Source: Phycisphaerales bacterium UBA1161
Lineage (GTDB): Bacteria; Planctomycetota; Phycisphaerae; Tepidisphaerales; Tepidisphaeraceae
Direction: 5' to 3'
NCBI GenBank assembly: GCA_002311745.1
Contig: DBZL01000014.1
Location: forward strand, 62,001 to 126,000
DNA length: 64,000 nucleotides
The stretch's first letter is position 1, and each line of letters opens with the position of its first letter. The notes beneath the pieces are model-generated. The model was not told the origin of the DNA. It was given only the letters and a program-made list of their open reading frames with translations, and made no database searches. This document shows, piece after piece, positions 51,443 through 59,645 of the stretch. A program made the translations under genes and the position numbers.

Positions 51443-52081
51443 ATGGAAGATGCCCCCGACGCACCCGGCACACCCGGCAACCCCGGCGATCAGCCGCGCG
51501 ACAACCCGCAGCCGGACAATCCCCAGGATTCCGGCGCCTTCACGCAGCAATTCCAGCATCAGCCCGTTTCGGCGCGTGTCCCCGAGCGAGTGCTGCGTGG
51601 CGTCACCAGCACCGGCGTCGTCGTCCTGGACACCCCCAACGAATTCGTGATTGACTTCATGCAGGGCCTGGTTCGCCCCTTCCAGATCGTCGCCCGCGTG
51701 GTGGTCTCACCGATGCTGATGGAGCAGCTCATTCACGTTGTGGGCGACAACCTGGAAAAGTACACCAAGAACTTCGGCCCGCCCAAGCCGCTGCCCAAGC
51801 CCCCGCAACGCCGGCCGAGCATTGCCGAGATCTACGAAAACTTCAAACTCCCGGACGAGCTGCTCAGCGGCGGCTACGCCAACAATCTTCGCGTCGGCCA
51901 TTCCCCGGCCGAGTTCTTCTTCGATTTCATCACCGATTTTTACCCCACCGCGGCCGTTTCCACGCGAGTCTTCATGGCCCCTCCGCACGTGCCGCGTTTG
52001 CTGGACACCCTGAAGATGGCCCTGGACCAATCCCGCAAACGCCAACCGCCCGCGCCCCCGCCCGAGCCGACGTCCCCGTAA
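51443..52081 (+). CDS. DUF3467-like protein
   Basis: The ATG at 51443 gives 212 residues. A Pro/Asp-rich N-terminus is followed by a beta-rich domain that occurs twice in part: NEFVIDFMQGLV (about 72) and AEFFFDFITDFYPTAAVSTRVFMAPPHVPRLLDTLKMAL (about 153-191). The second part matches DUF3467, a small domain of unknown function. A Pro-rich tail ends the protein. It lies downstream of mutL on the same strand. Confidence 0.7.
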   Translation: MEDAPDAPGTPGNPGDQPRDNPQPDNPQDSGAFTQQFQHQPVSARVPERVLRGVTSTGVVVLDTPNEFVIDFMQGLVRPFQIVARVVVSPMLMEQLIHVVGDNLEKYTKNFGPPKPLPKPPQRRPSIAEIYENFKLPDELLSGGYANNLRVGHSPAEFFFDFITDFYPTAAVSTRVFMAPPHVPRLLDTLKMALDQSRKRQPPAPPPEPTSP

Positions 52082-52442
52082 TGCGGTTATCCGATGGCCC
52101 GGCCGAGAATTGCAATCGATGCAATCATGTTTTGGCTGGTTTGTTGCCCGCGATGCTGCACAATCACATCGCACGGCAGGAGCAGGATTTGTGCGCTGGG
52201 TGCAAATTCACTATCGCGCAAGGAACGAAACACAACCTTGGCGGAGGTGGGTACTTACGCAACATTTTGCTTATGATTTTTCAAGAAAAATTTTCCCCGG
52301 GCGCTCGGACCGAACTGGAAGTGAGATTAGCGAAGCGGTTTTTGGCGCAATATCGCCGTTTTGGGCCGTAAGTCGTGCGGCGAACGGCCCGGAAAATAGG
52401 CCGAAAACGCGTAAGCCATTGTCTCCATTTTGGTTACGTTCC
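52082..52442. other. Intergenic stretch, no supported gene
   Basis: Several short frames of 60-115 codons overlap here without ribosome sites or recognisable products. GGGCCGT near 52363 and ACGGCCC near 52383 could pair into a hairpin. Composition becomes AT-richer, marking the start of the accessory patch. Confidence 0.5.
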
Positions 52443-52468
52443 AAAAAGGGGTCCTGACCCCCTTTTTT
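52443..52468. repeat. REP-like palindrome AAAAAGGGGTC..GACCCCCTTTTTT
   Basis: An almost perfect inverted repeat with A-rich and T-rich ends. The same core (AAAAGGGGTC-GACCCCTTTT) is a common dispersed palindrome in many bacterial genomes, and it could also act as a bidirectional terminator. Confidence 0.6.
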
Positions 52469-52630
52469 ATCAACACAAGTGTATTGGTAGCAACTTATTG
52501 CGCGCTAGAGAGAGCGCAACGAACCAGTCAGTGGTCACGTAAGATATTGGATGGGTTTGGGTTACGAGAAAATTTTGAAAGACCTTCACGCGCGTGCCGC
52601 CTCTGGGGGCGCTGCGCTGCGCGAGAGGAG

Positions 52631-52658
52631 GAGAACAGTGGACAGGTGAACAGTAGAC
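52631..52658. repeat. Short GAACAGT-type repeats upstream of the zinc finger gene
   Basis: GAGAACAGTGGACAGGTGAACAGTAGAC contains three spaced copies of an ACAGT-like unit. A similar run occurs at 56122-56158. Confidence 0.35.
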
Positions 52659-52710
52659 GGGTACTACCGCAGCCTTCGACTCTGACGCTCAGGCTCGAAG
52701 AAAGATCGCC

Positions 52711-52926
52711 ATGCTGAAGATCAAGACATGTCCAACGTGCGGTAGCCGCAGGATTCGGCTGGTAGTGGGGGATTATCACGGCAATTTCCGTGGCAAGCAG
52801 TACGTCGCCCGGTACGTTGAACACCATGGATGTCCCAACTGCGGCGAGAAACTCTTTGACCCCGAAGCCATGCGCCGCATTGAATCATCCCGCCCAGGCC
52901 ACAAGCGCAAGACCCGCGTAGCGTGA
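52711..52926 (+). CDS. YgiT-type zinc finger protein, orphan antitoxin-like
   Basis: The 71-residue product has two zinc-binding pairs, CPTCG (about 7-11) and CPNCGE (about 41-46), then FDPEAMRRIES, the typical end of the YgiT/MqsA N-terminal domain. Such domains usually belong to antitoxins encoded next to a DUF4258 or MqsR-type toxin, but no toxin gene is next to this one. A related pair without the cysteines is at 56369-56904. Confidence 0.75.
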   Translation: MLKIKTCPTCGSRRIRLVVGDYHGNFRGKQYVARYVEHHGCPNCGEKLFDPEAMRRIESSRPGHKRKTRVA

Positions 52927-53096
52927 TCGACTTGCCCCGCGTTTTCCGTCATTTTGAGTGCGGGCACCGTACCCGAGACGAAACTCAAGGCTTTTCTGAT
53001 TTCATTCGGCAGTCTGAGTATTTACCCGTCAGCGTGGAATTGTTGTGAAATGAAGCGGCGCTTGATCTAACCCATTGTCAAGCGTTAGTGTCTACA

Positions 53097-53252
53097 ATGG
53101 TGGGAAGGGTGCTGCTCTCGGCTGATTTACCCAAATCCCAGAATGCTTTTGAGTTGCCGGTTGAAGTCTTTGCGGAACTATTGCTCCGGAAGCCGCTTTT
53201 GTGCGATGTGGGGGGCGTTTGGTTTCGCATAAGCGGACGAAAGTCAAATTGA
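53097..53252 (+). CDS. Small ORF upstream of the secreted protein gene
   Basis: An ATG at 53097 opens a 51-residue frame with a plausible helical centre (FELPVEVFAELLLRKPLL). It ends just before the ribosome site of the gene at 53266. No ribosome site of its own is visible, and the ATG overlaps a TACAAT sequence. It may be a leader ORF, a gene-end remnant or noise. Confidence 0.25.
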   Translation: MVGRVLLSADLPKSQNAFELPVEVFAELLLRKPLLCDVGGVWFRISGRKSN

Positions 53253-53265
53253 GGGAGGAGGCTTG

Positions 53266-55176
53266 ATGTCGCGCAAAAAGTTCGGATCACACACGACTCA
53301 ATTGGGTTCGGTTGCCGTTGCCCTTACGCTGGTGCTGGGCGCTGCACTTGCTGTTTCCGCAGATCAATCGTCCCCTGGGACCGCTGCGCCCGAGGTGTCA
53401 GTAGTCATGCAAGACGGATCAGTGCTGATCGGTCACTTCCAAGTAACAAAGGTGGAGATCACGACGAAATATGGAACTCAAGAAATGACCGCAACGGACA
53501 TCGTCGGATTCGGGGATGGTCAATTCGTGTTAAGCGACGGAACTAAACTCAAGGGGCGAATAGGCACTGAAAGAATCACGCTTGTCACCTTGCATGGTGA
53601 TATTGGACTACCGAGCGCGGAAATCAAAACTATTGATGTTAAGAATCCCACAATTGCGCCGAATGGGTCAGGTGCTGCGCAGATTTCGCCGGCAGCCACT
53701 CAACCCGTCGCCGCGACAGCAAACGCGCCTAACGGGCTCTATGAACAGCCTGCCTGGAAGCAACTACAGGGAGCTTGGGCCTGTATGCACCTAGTTGGGT
53801 CACGGCCATGGGAAGCCATCGTCACGCTTACTCTTGGCGGGGATGGCAGCGTTGATTTGACGGAGAAGTGCGAAATATTCAGTGGGGGAAAAAAGCAATA
53901 TACCGGAAAATGGAAGCTCGATGAAGCCAATTATTTAGTGGTAGAATTTGCTCCGGGCAATAACGTACGGCCTCCCGTCCGCGGCAAGCCAACCGTAGAC
54001 AGATCGTGGCTGCACTTGTCCTATGATGACGGTTCTGCGACTGATACATTCGTTCGGGTCGGTGCGGATGGCGTGCCGTTGGAACCACCGCCACAGGATG
54101 GTCTTACCATCCTCGACGGTGAAGCGGTTCTCACGGCATATATGAGGTTTGCAAGCCACTGCAGCATCTCACCCCAATTCCATGGAGCGTATGGGGCCAG
54201 TCTCGCGACGAGTCTTGTGCAAACTGTTTTCGGAACCTACGTTCTTCAATGCCACAACGTTTACTATCGCGTGGGAACCATCCGCATCGAAGAGGCGGAC
54301 AGACTGAACGGCGTCGAGTGGAAGGGGCGCGTATCGTTCTACGCCGCTGCCACGCGAACGTTGGGTAAGCCCAAAGGTGCTCGCTCGTGGAAACAGGGCA
54401 CGTGGGCGAATTGGACGACTCGCGACAGTCCAATTTGGAATTATGACCTGACCAAACGAAAAGATCGGGGCTGGGAGGTTGCTTTTGGCGGCGGGCCAGA
54501 GCCTCTTTATGAGGAAGGTTCCGTCGCACCTATCTCCGAAGATGCACTTCCTCCGAGCGGATCAGGAGGCGGCAACGCGGGCCAATCGATAACCCAGCCG
54601 GGCTCCGGGGCGCCACCATCTACTCCATCGTTGACTAGGGCGACTACGGCACCGGACGCGACCGACCCCAGCCAAGCGTTCAAGGATCGTTTAGCTCGCC
54701 CAGGCGCGCCGCCAACCCAACCCGACTTGACTTATGCCAACACCACGTCCGGGGTCACCGTTCAATATCCTGCGGATTTTCAGACAGGCAAGCGGCGCGG
54801 AGCAGTAGTGTTTTTTGGATCGCCATGGACGGGTGATAGCAATAAGCCGCCTGTGGAAATTGTCGTTAGCTACAATACATTGCCCCCTGGCAGACAGATG
54901 GACTTGGATCAGTTATATCACAACACCATCGCGCCGATTCAACACATCGATCCAAATGCCACATGCTCCGATCCGGTGCGCACGACTTTGGCGGGCACGG
55001 ATGCCTACGGTTTTACTATGGACTACCAGGTCCGCGGACGAAAGATGCGTGACGCGGCGATCATCTCATTGAGGCAAGGGAAGGTGCTGGGTGTGGTGTT
55101 CAACGCTACACCTCAGACATTCGACCAGTATTGGGATGATTTCAAGCGCGTATGCGATTCCTGCCAAGTTCAATAA
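53266..55176 (+). CDS. Large exported protein, unknown function
   Basis: The ATG at 53266 follows GGGAGGAGG and gives 636 residues. A signal peptide ends at about residue 33. A small domain with repeated beta hairpins follows at about 40-130 (MQDGSVLIGHFQVTKVEI, GTKLKGRIGTERITLVTL), then a lipocalin-like beta region at about 160-280, a middle domain at about 285-430, a Pro/Ser/Gly linker and a C-terminal PsbP-like segment from about 510 (YPADFQTGKRRGAVVFFG). GC content is lower than in the surrounding host genes, suggesting acquisition. Confidence 0.75.
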   Translation: MSRKKFGSHTTQLGSVAVALTLVLGAALAVSADQSSPGTAAPEVSVVMQDGSVLIGHFQVTKVEITTKYGTQEMTATDIVGFGDGQFVLSDGTKLKGRIGTERITLVTLHGDIGLPSAEIKTIDVKNPTIAPNGSGAAQISPAATQPVAATANAPNGLYEQPAWKQLQGAWACMHLVGSRPWEAIVTLTLGGDGSVDLTEKCEIFSGGKKQYTGKWKLDEANYLVVEFAPGNNVRPPVRGKPTVDRSWLHLSYDDGSATDTFVRVGADGVPLEPPPQDGLTILDGEAVLTAYMRFASHCSISPQFHGAYGASLATSLVQTVFGTYVLQCHNVYYRVGTIRIEEADRLNGVEWKGRVSFYAAATRTLGKPKGARSWKQGTWANWTTRDSPIWNYDLTKRKDRGWEVAFGGGPEPLYEEGSVAPISEDALPPSGSGGGNAGQSITQPGSGAPPSTPSLTRATTAPDATDPSQAFKDRLARPGAPPTQPDLTYANTTSGVTVQYPADFQTGKRRGAVVFFGSPWTGDSNKPPVEIVVSYNTLPPGRQMDLDQLYHNTIAPIQHIDPNATCSDPVRTTLAGTDAYGFTMDYQVRGRKMRDAAIISLRQGKVLGVVFNATPQTFDQYWDDFKRVCDSCQVQ

Positions 55177-55196
55177 GTAGAGGCGCCGACAGATTT

Positions 55197-55390
55197 TCAC
55201 CGGCGATCACGTTTGCCGGCGGATTCCTGCTGGGGGCCGCGGGGGATGAAATCGAACTTGTAGCGATCGCCAAGCTGGACGCGCGTTAAGTGGATGATTT
55301 CCTGCGTGTGGCCGTTGAAATGAGACACGCCATCGGCGTCGGCAACGGGCGACTTATGCGCTCGGGCCGAACCGCCGATAACACTGGATG
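55197..55390 (-). pseudogene. Remnant of the 3' end of an unidentified gene
   Basis: The minus strand is open from about 55410 to a TGA at 55197-55199 with protein-like content (DGVSHFNGHTQEII, LTRVQLGDRYKFDFIPRG), but there is no start codon and a TAG lies just upstream. It looks like the last 60 or so codons of a gene whose body is missing. The final string CGTGATCGCCGGTGA is nearly repeated next to the ilvD end at 39640-39655. Confidence 0.45.
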
Positions 55391-55393
55391 CGG

Positions 55394-55412
55394 TGCTAGC
55401 AATATGCTAGCA
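55394..55412. promoter_or_regulatory. Candidate operator of the FitA/VapC operon
   Basis: TGCTAGCA, itself an 8-base palindrome, occurs at 55394-55401 and 55405-55412, one helical turn apart, 30 bases upstream of the antitoxin start. Ribbon-helix-helix antitoxins commonly bind such paired palindromes to repress their own operon. Confidence 0.5.
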
Positions 55413-55441
55413 TCACGCCGCTTGACAATAAGGAGTGAACG

Positions 55442-55666
55442 ATGCCCGGTATCTTCGTGCGAGGTTTGAAGGCCAAAACGGTCCGGCAGCTTAAGGATCG
55501 GGCCAGGCGCAATGGGCGATCCCTCCAAAGCGAAGCCAAGCTGCTGATCGAGCAGTCCGCGGGGTCTGACGACGTTCGGATTTTGCTGGACCGATGGAAG
55601 CAGCGATTCGCCGGCCGGAAATTCTCATCCAGCGCAGGCTTGATACGCGAGGACCGCGCCCGATGA
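55442..55666 (+). CDS. FitA-like ribbon-helix-helix antitoxin
   Basis: The 74-residue product begins with the short beta strand GIFVRGLKAKTVRQLKDRARRNGRSLQSEAK in split form, the FitA-type ribbon-helix-helix, followed by a C-terminal toxin-binding tail. AAGGAG precedes the ATG. It overlaps the toxin gene by ATGA and is preceded by a paired-palindrome operator. Confidence 0.8.
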   Translation: MPGIFVRGLKAKTVRQLKDRARRNGRSLQSEAKLLIEQSAGSDDVRILLDRWKQRFAGRKFSSSAGLIREDRAR

Positions 55667-56085
55667 AATCCTGCGTCGTCGATGCCAGCGCGGTGGCCGC
55701 CGCCTTCTTTCCTGAGCAACAGACTCAGGCCGCGCGCAAGCTCTTGGTCCGCCGGGGGCCGCTGCTGGCGCCGGACCTGATTTACTGCGAATTGACCAAC
55801 GTCATCTGGAAGCGTTGGCGTCGAAATGAAATCGATGCGGCTGATGCCGGGCAGCTCCTGGACGATTTTCTGAGCTTGCCCCTGCAGGTATCGCCATCGG
55901 CCGGACTTGTCGATGCGGCCTTGCGGCTAGCGATTCGGACCGAGCGAACCGTCTACGATTGTCTGTATTTGGCCCTGGCGATAAGGGAAGAAGGGGTCAT
56001 GGTTTCCGCGGACCGCCGTTTGGTGAACTCGTTGTCGAGCACTCCCTTGCGTGATTACATTGCCTGGATCGGCGAGTATGTCTGA
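55663..56085 (+). CDS. VapC-like PIN-domain toxin
   Basis: The 140-residue product has the PIN acidic residues in VVDASAVAAAF (Asp7), LIYCELTNVIWK (Glu, about 43), YDCLYLALA (Asp, about 101) and SADRRLV (Asp, about 117). It is a ribonuclease held inactive by the upstream antitoxin. The start overlaps the antitoxin stop by ATGA. Confidence 0.88.
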   Translation: MKSCVVDASAVAAAFFPEQQTQAARKLLVRRGPLLAPDLIYCELTNVIWKRWRRNEIDAADAGQLLDDFLSLPLQVSPSAGLVDAALRLAIRTERTVYDCLYLALAIREEGVMVSADRRLVNSLSSTPLRDYIAWIGEYV

Positions 56086-56121
56086 ATTGCACCGTCGGGG
56101 GCCGCACGCGAGTCGCGTGAG

Positions 56122-56158
56122 AGCAGTAGAACAGTCGAGCAATAGAACAGTAGAACGA
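56122..56158. repeat. Short AGTAGAACAG repeats
   Basis: AGTAGAACAG at 56125-56134, AATAGAACAG at 56141-56150 and AGTAGAACGA at 56149-56158 form a small irregular array between the VapC-like gene and the mutS remnant. A related string is at 52631-52658. Confidence 0.45.
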
Positions 56159-56176
56159 GCCGGAATTCTCTATTGC

Positions 56177-56281
56177 TCAACGGCTCTGTTTCTCCTTTAG
56201 CTTGCGCAGCAAATCGAACGCCTGCATGGGCGTGAGCTGATCCAGATTCACTTCCGCCAATTCCTGCGCAATCTGGTGGGC
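56177..56281 (-). pseudogene. Copy of the 3' end of mutS
   Basis: The minus strand encodes HQIAQELAEVNL.. to ..FDLLRKLKEKQSR and a TGA, matching the last 35 codons of mutS (56906-59584). From about 56193 to 56281 only a handful of bases differ, so the copy is recent. The coding frame upstream is absent. The DUF4258/YgiT pair lies between this fragment and the real mutS end. Confidence 0.88.
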
Positions 56282-56368
56282 GATGGCGACCTCTCGAGTT
56301 TCCCCTTGAACTGCCCGGGCAGGATCGCGAAATGCCAGAGCCAACGGTCCAGCCGATCAAATCACGCC

Positions 56369-56596
56369 CTATGCGGCAAACTCGTATACGGGCGTCTGCA
56401 CGGTTCTGGCGGGCTTGCGCTCGCCGCGCACAATCGCATGGATGCGCTCGACGGTCTGGGGTGAGAAGAACTGTTCGCCCGTCTCAACGCAGACCCGGGC
56501 GGGAACGTGCTCGATGACGATGATTCGGCCATCCGTTTCCACGGTATAGGTCACTTCTCTGTCTTCCATCGTCTCGCTTGGCCGCTGCTCGTTCAT
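56369..56596 (-). CDS. YgiT-type antitoxin without zinc ligands
   Basis: The ATG at 56596 has GAGGAAG upstream and overlaps the toxin stop by ATGA; it gives 75 residues. The sequence VPARVCVETGEQFFSPQTVERI (in part) is typical of YgiT-type antitoxins, but the two CxxC pairs are missing. The C-terminus ends in Pro, Thr and Glu-rich residues. It should neutralise the DUF4258 protein encoded just before it. Confidence 0.75.
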   Translation of the reverse strand: MNEQRPSETMEDREVTYTVETDGRIIVIEHVPARVCVETGEQFFSPQTVERIHAIVRGERKPARTVQTPVYEFAA

Positions 56597-56904
56597 GGCT
56601 TCCTCGTGCGGAAATCGATCCATTGATCCGGATCGGGTTCGTAAAGTGTAACTATTTTAAGGATCGGATGCGAGGGATAGCTGATTTGAATGTGCAGGGC
56701 CCGACCATCGTCGGTTCGACCAAAAACCAGACAGCTCGGCCCATACTTGTCCTTCGGATAATCTTCTATCACGGCGCCCGCCGCGACGGCTTGACGAATC
56801 TCCGCCACCGATATGCTGCGCCGAATTGTTTGATCAACTGCGTGCCGCGAGAATTCGAACTCATCGCGGAGGAACTTTGCTCGGATATCGTCAATCAAAG
56901 ACAT
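56593..56904 (-). CDS. DUF4258 putative toxin
   Basis: The 103-residue product matches DUF4258: FSRHAVDQTIRRSISVAEIRQAV (about 18-40), a central YGPSCLVFGRTDDGRALHI (about 54-72) and a terminal IVTLYEPDPDQW. This domain is usually encoded beside YgiT-type antitoxins, here in toxin-first order. It starts 2 bases after the mutS stop, so it is probably read through from mutS. Confidence 0.8.
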   Translation of the reverse strand: MSLIDDIRAKFLRDEFEFSRHAVDQTIRRSISVAEIRQAVAAGAVIEDYPKDKYGPSCLVFGRTDDGRALHIQISYPSHPILKIVTLYEPDPDQWIDFRTRKP

Positions 56905-56905
56905 T

Positions 56906-59584
56906 TTAGGATTGACTCCGCATTTTTTCCCGCAGTTTGCGCAGCAAATCGAACGCCTGCATGGGCGATAGCTGGTCCAGATTCACTTCCGCCAACTCCT
57001 GCGCAATCTGGTGGGCGGGGTCCACGAACAATGGAAGCTGGTCGGGGTCCTGGGCTTCGTGCTTTTTGGACACGGGACGCGAGCCGACGTGTTGCACGGC
57101 TAGTTCGGAGAGCAGTTGGCGGGCACGAGCCAGGACGGTTGGCGGGACGCCGGCGAGGCGGGCGACGTGGATGCCGTAGCTGCGGTCCGTGCCGCCCTCC
57201 ACGATGCGGTGCAGAAAGACCACCTGGTCTTCCCATTCGCGCACGGCCACGTTGAGATTGCGAACGGCTTTGAACCGCTCGGCCAGGTCGGTCAACTCGT
57301 GGTAATGCGTGGCAAACAGGGTGCGGCAGCGCACCTCCAGGGCGATGTGCTCGACAACGGCCCAGGCCAGGCTTAGGCCGTCCAGGGTGCTGGTGCCGCG
57401 CCCCACCTCGTCCAGGATCACCAGGCTGCGGTCGCTGGCGTTGTTCAGGATGTTGGCGGTTTCGATCATCTCGACCATGAAGGTGGATTGTCCGCCGTGG
57501 ATTTCATCGCTGGCGCCGATGCGGGCGAAGAGACGGTCGGCGATGCCGATGGTTGCGCTCTTGGCGGGGACGTAACTGCCAATCTGGGCCATCAGGACGA
57601 TGGACGCCACTTGGCGGATGTAGGTGCTTTTGCCGGCCATGTTGGGGCCGGTGATCAGAAAGACCGCGTCTTCGGGGGCGAAGCGCACGTCGTTGGCGAC
57701 GAATTCGCTGCCAAGCTGCTGCTCCAACACCGGGTGTCGGCCCTCGACGATCTCCAGGGTGCGGTCTTCGCTGAGGGTCGGGCGGCAATAGCGCCTCTGC
57801 TGGGCCAGCACGGCCAGGGCACACAGCACGTCCAGCCGAGCCAGAGACTGCGCCAGCTCGCCCAGCGACTCCACGTGCGTCAGCAATTCTTGGCGGATGC
57901 GCTCGAACAGTTGCTGCTCCAGGGCGATGGCGCGATCCTGCGCTCCAATCGCTTCGGTCTCGAAGGCTTTCAGTTCCTCGGTGATGTAGCGCTCGGCATT
58001 TTTAACCGTTTGGCGGCGCGTCCAGGCCGCGGGAACCTTTTGGCGATGGGCATCCGTGACTTCGATGTAGTAGCCGAACACCTTGTTGTAGCCGACGCGC
58101 AGGGATGGGATTTGCGATTCGCCGGCCAGTTTCGCTTGGTAGCTGGCCAGCCACTGGTGGCTGTTGGTGCCGATTTGGCGCAGGCGATCCAGTTCGGCAT
58201 CGAAACCGGGCGCGATCACGCCGCCTTCGCGCAAGTGCGGCTCGGGATCGGGCTTGATGGCGCCGGCCAGGTACTGGGCCTGCTCGAGGCAAAAGGGGCG
58301 CATGGCCACCAGCTCGGGCGCCACGTCGTTGGCGGCACCGAGGCTGCCGAGGCGGTCCAGGAGCTTGGGCATCGACGCCAGGCAGCGAGAAAGGGCCGCC
58401 AGATCGCGCGGGCTGGCCCGCCCCACCGAAACGCGGCCCACGATCCGCTCGACGTCGCACACGTCGTCCAGCAAATCGACGATTTGGGTGAGGTCGGCCG
58501 GCGACGCCAAGAGGGCCGCGATGGCCGTCTGCCGCGCCTCGATGTGTTCCAGGTCGGTCAGGGGAGAGGCAAGCCATTGCCGCAACAGCCGTTTGCCCAT
58601 GGGCGTGCGCGTGCGGTCGATCGCCCCGAGCAGCGAGCCCTGGACCGTGCCCCCGCGGACCGTCCGGTCGATCTCCAGGCTGCGCCAGCTTGCCGGGTCG
58701 ATGCACAGGTGGTCCTCGACCACGTGGCGGCGCAATGGGCGCAGGTGCGTCAGCGACGTTTTTTGCGTTTCCTGGAGATAGCTCAATAGCGCCGCCGTGG
58801 CCGACAGCGCTGGATCGTCATCGGCAAAGCCGAGGCCCTGGGCCGTGGCCACGTTCCACTGCCGCTGAATCTGTTCCTTGGCGTGATGAGGGGAAAACTG
58901 CCAGCCGGGGCGCGCGGTCACGGCGATCGAGCCGATGGATTCGATCGCCTTGGCCATTTCGTGTTTTTGGCCCGAGGGCAGTTCCGGGACCAGGACTTCG
59001 GCCGGGCGCAGGCGCGCGATTTGGTCCTTCACCTGCCCCTCGTTGCCGCTCATGCCCACGCACGCGCCGGTGGAGAGCTCCACCCACGCCAAGGCAGCGC
59101 GGTAGCCGTCCTTACGCGTGACGGCAAAGGCCACCGCCGCCAGGTAATTGTCCGCCCCGCCGTCCAACAGAGCATCATCGGTCAGCGTGCCGGGCGTCAT
59201 CAGGCGAACCACGTCCCGGCGCACCAGGCCCTTGGCCTGGGACGCGTCTTCGGTCTGGTCACAAATCGCGACCTTATAGCCCGCGGCGATCATGCGGCGC
59301 AGGTATCCGTCCACGGCGTGGAACGGCACGCCGGCCATGGGGATCGCATCTTCGGCCTCGAGTCCGCCGCGGCTTCGGCTGGTCAGAGCCACGCCCAGCA
59401 CGCGGGCCGCCAGCTTCGCGTCATCCCAAAACAACTCGTAAAAATCACCCATCCGGAAAAACAGCACGTAGCCGGGATACTCGGCCTTGAATTGCTGATA
59501 CTGCCGCATCGCCGGGGACAGGGCCGCCGCGTCGGCCGCGGGCGGCGGGGGATTGATCGACGATGCCGGCACCGATTTGTCCAT
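56906..59584 (-). CDS. mutS: DNA mismatch repair protein MutS
   Basis: The ATG at 59584 gives 892 residues; a TTG at 59638 is unlikely. The mismatch-reading Phe-x-Glu is in FFRMGDFYELF (about 42-52). Walker A is GPNMAGKST (about 647-655), Walker B is LVILDEVGRGTST (about 724-736), and the C-terminal helix-turn-helix ends in FDLLRKLREKM. It recognises mismatches and recruits MutL (gene at 49594). Its last 105 bases are duplicated at 56177-56281. Confidence 0.97.
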   Translation of the reverse strand: MDKSVPASSINPPPPAADAAALSPAMRQYQQFKAEYPGYVLFFRMGDFYELFWDDAKLAARVLGVALTSRSRGGLEAEDAIPMAGVPFHAVDGYLRRMIAAGYKVAICDQTEDASQAKGLVRRDVVRLMTPGTLTDDALLDGGADNYLAAVAFAVTRKDGYRAALAWVELSTGACVGMSGNEGQVKDQIARLRPAEVLVPELPSGQKHEMAKAIESIGSIAVTARPGWQFSPHHAKEQIQRQWNVATAQGLGFADDDPALSATAALLSYLQETQKTSLTHLRPLRRHVVEDHLCIDPASWRSLEIDRTVRGGTVQGSLLGAIDRTRTPMGKRLLRQWLASPLTDLEHIEARQTAIAALLASPADLTQIVDLLDDVCDVERIVGRVSVGRASPRDLAALSRCLASMPKLLDRLGSLGAANDVAPELVAMRPFCLEQAQYLAGAIKPDPEPHLREGGVIAPGFDAELDRLRQIGTNSHQWLASYQAKLAGESQIPSLRVGYNKVFGYYIEVTDAHRQKVPAAWTRRQTVKNAERYITEELKAFETEAIGAQDRAIALEQQLFERIRQELLTHVESLGELAQSLARLDVLCALAVLAQQRRYCRPTLSEDRTLEIVEGRHPVLEQQLGSEFVANDVRFAPEDAVFLITGPNMAGKSTYIRQVASIVLMAQIGSYVPAKSATIGIADRLFARIGASDEIHGGQSTFMVEMIETANILNNASDRSLVILDEVGRGTSTLDGLSLAWAVVEHIALEVRCRTLFATHYHELTDLAERFKAVRNLNVAVREWEDQVVFLHRIVEGGTDRSYGIHVARLAGVPPTVLARARQLLSELAVQHVGSRPVSKKHEAQDPDQLPLFVDPAHQIAQELAEVNLDQLSPMQAFDLLRKLREKMRSQS

Positions 59585-59645
59585 AACGAGAGGCCCGAAG
59601 GTAGAACCCGCCCGCCCGCCTTGCAAGGCGTGTCGCAAGCGAGGG

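Noticed and set aside
49858-51480. 540-codon minus-strand frame opposite mutL
   Set aside because: mutL motifs fix the coding strand; this frame is a GC-driven shadow.
52110-52457. 115-codon plus-strand frame after the DUF3467 gene
   Set aside because: No ribosome site, it overlaps other frames of similar length, and it runs into the REP-like palindrome; the translation shows no domain.
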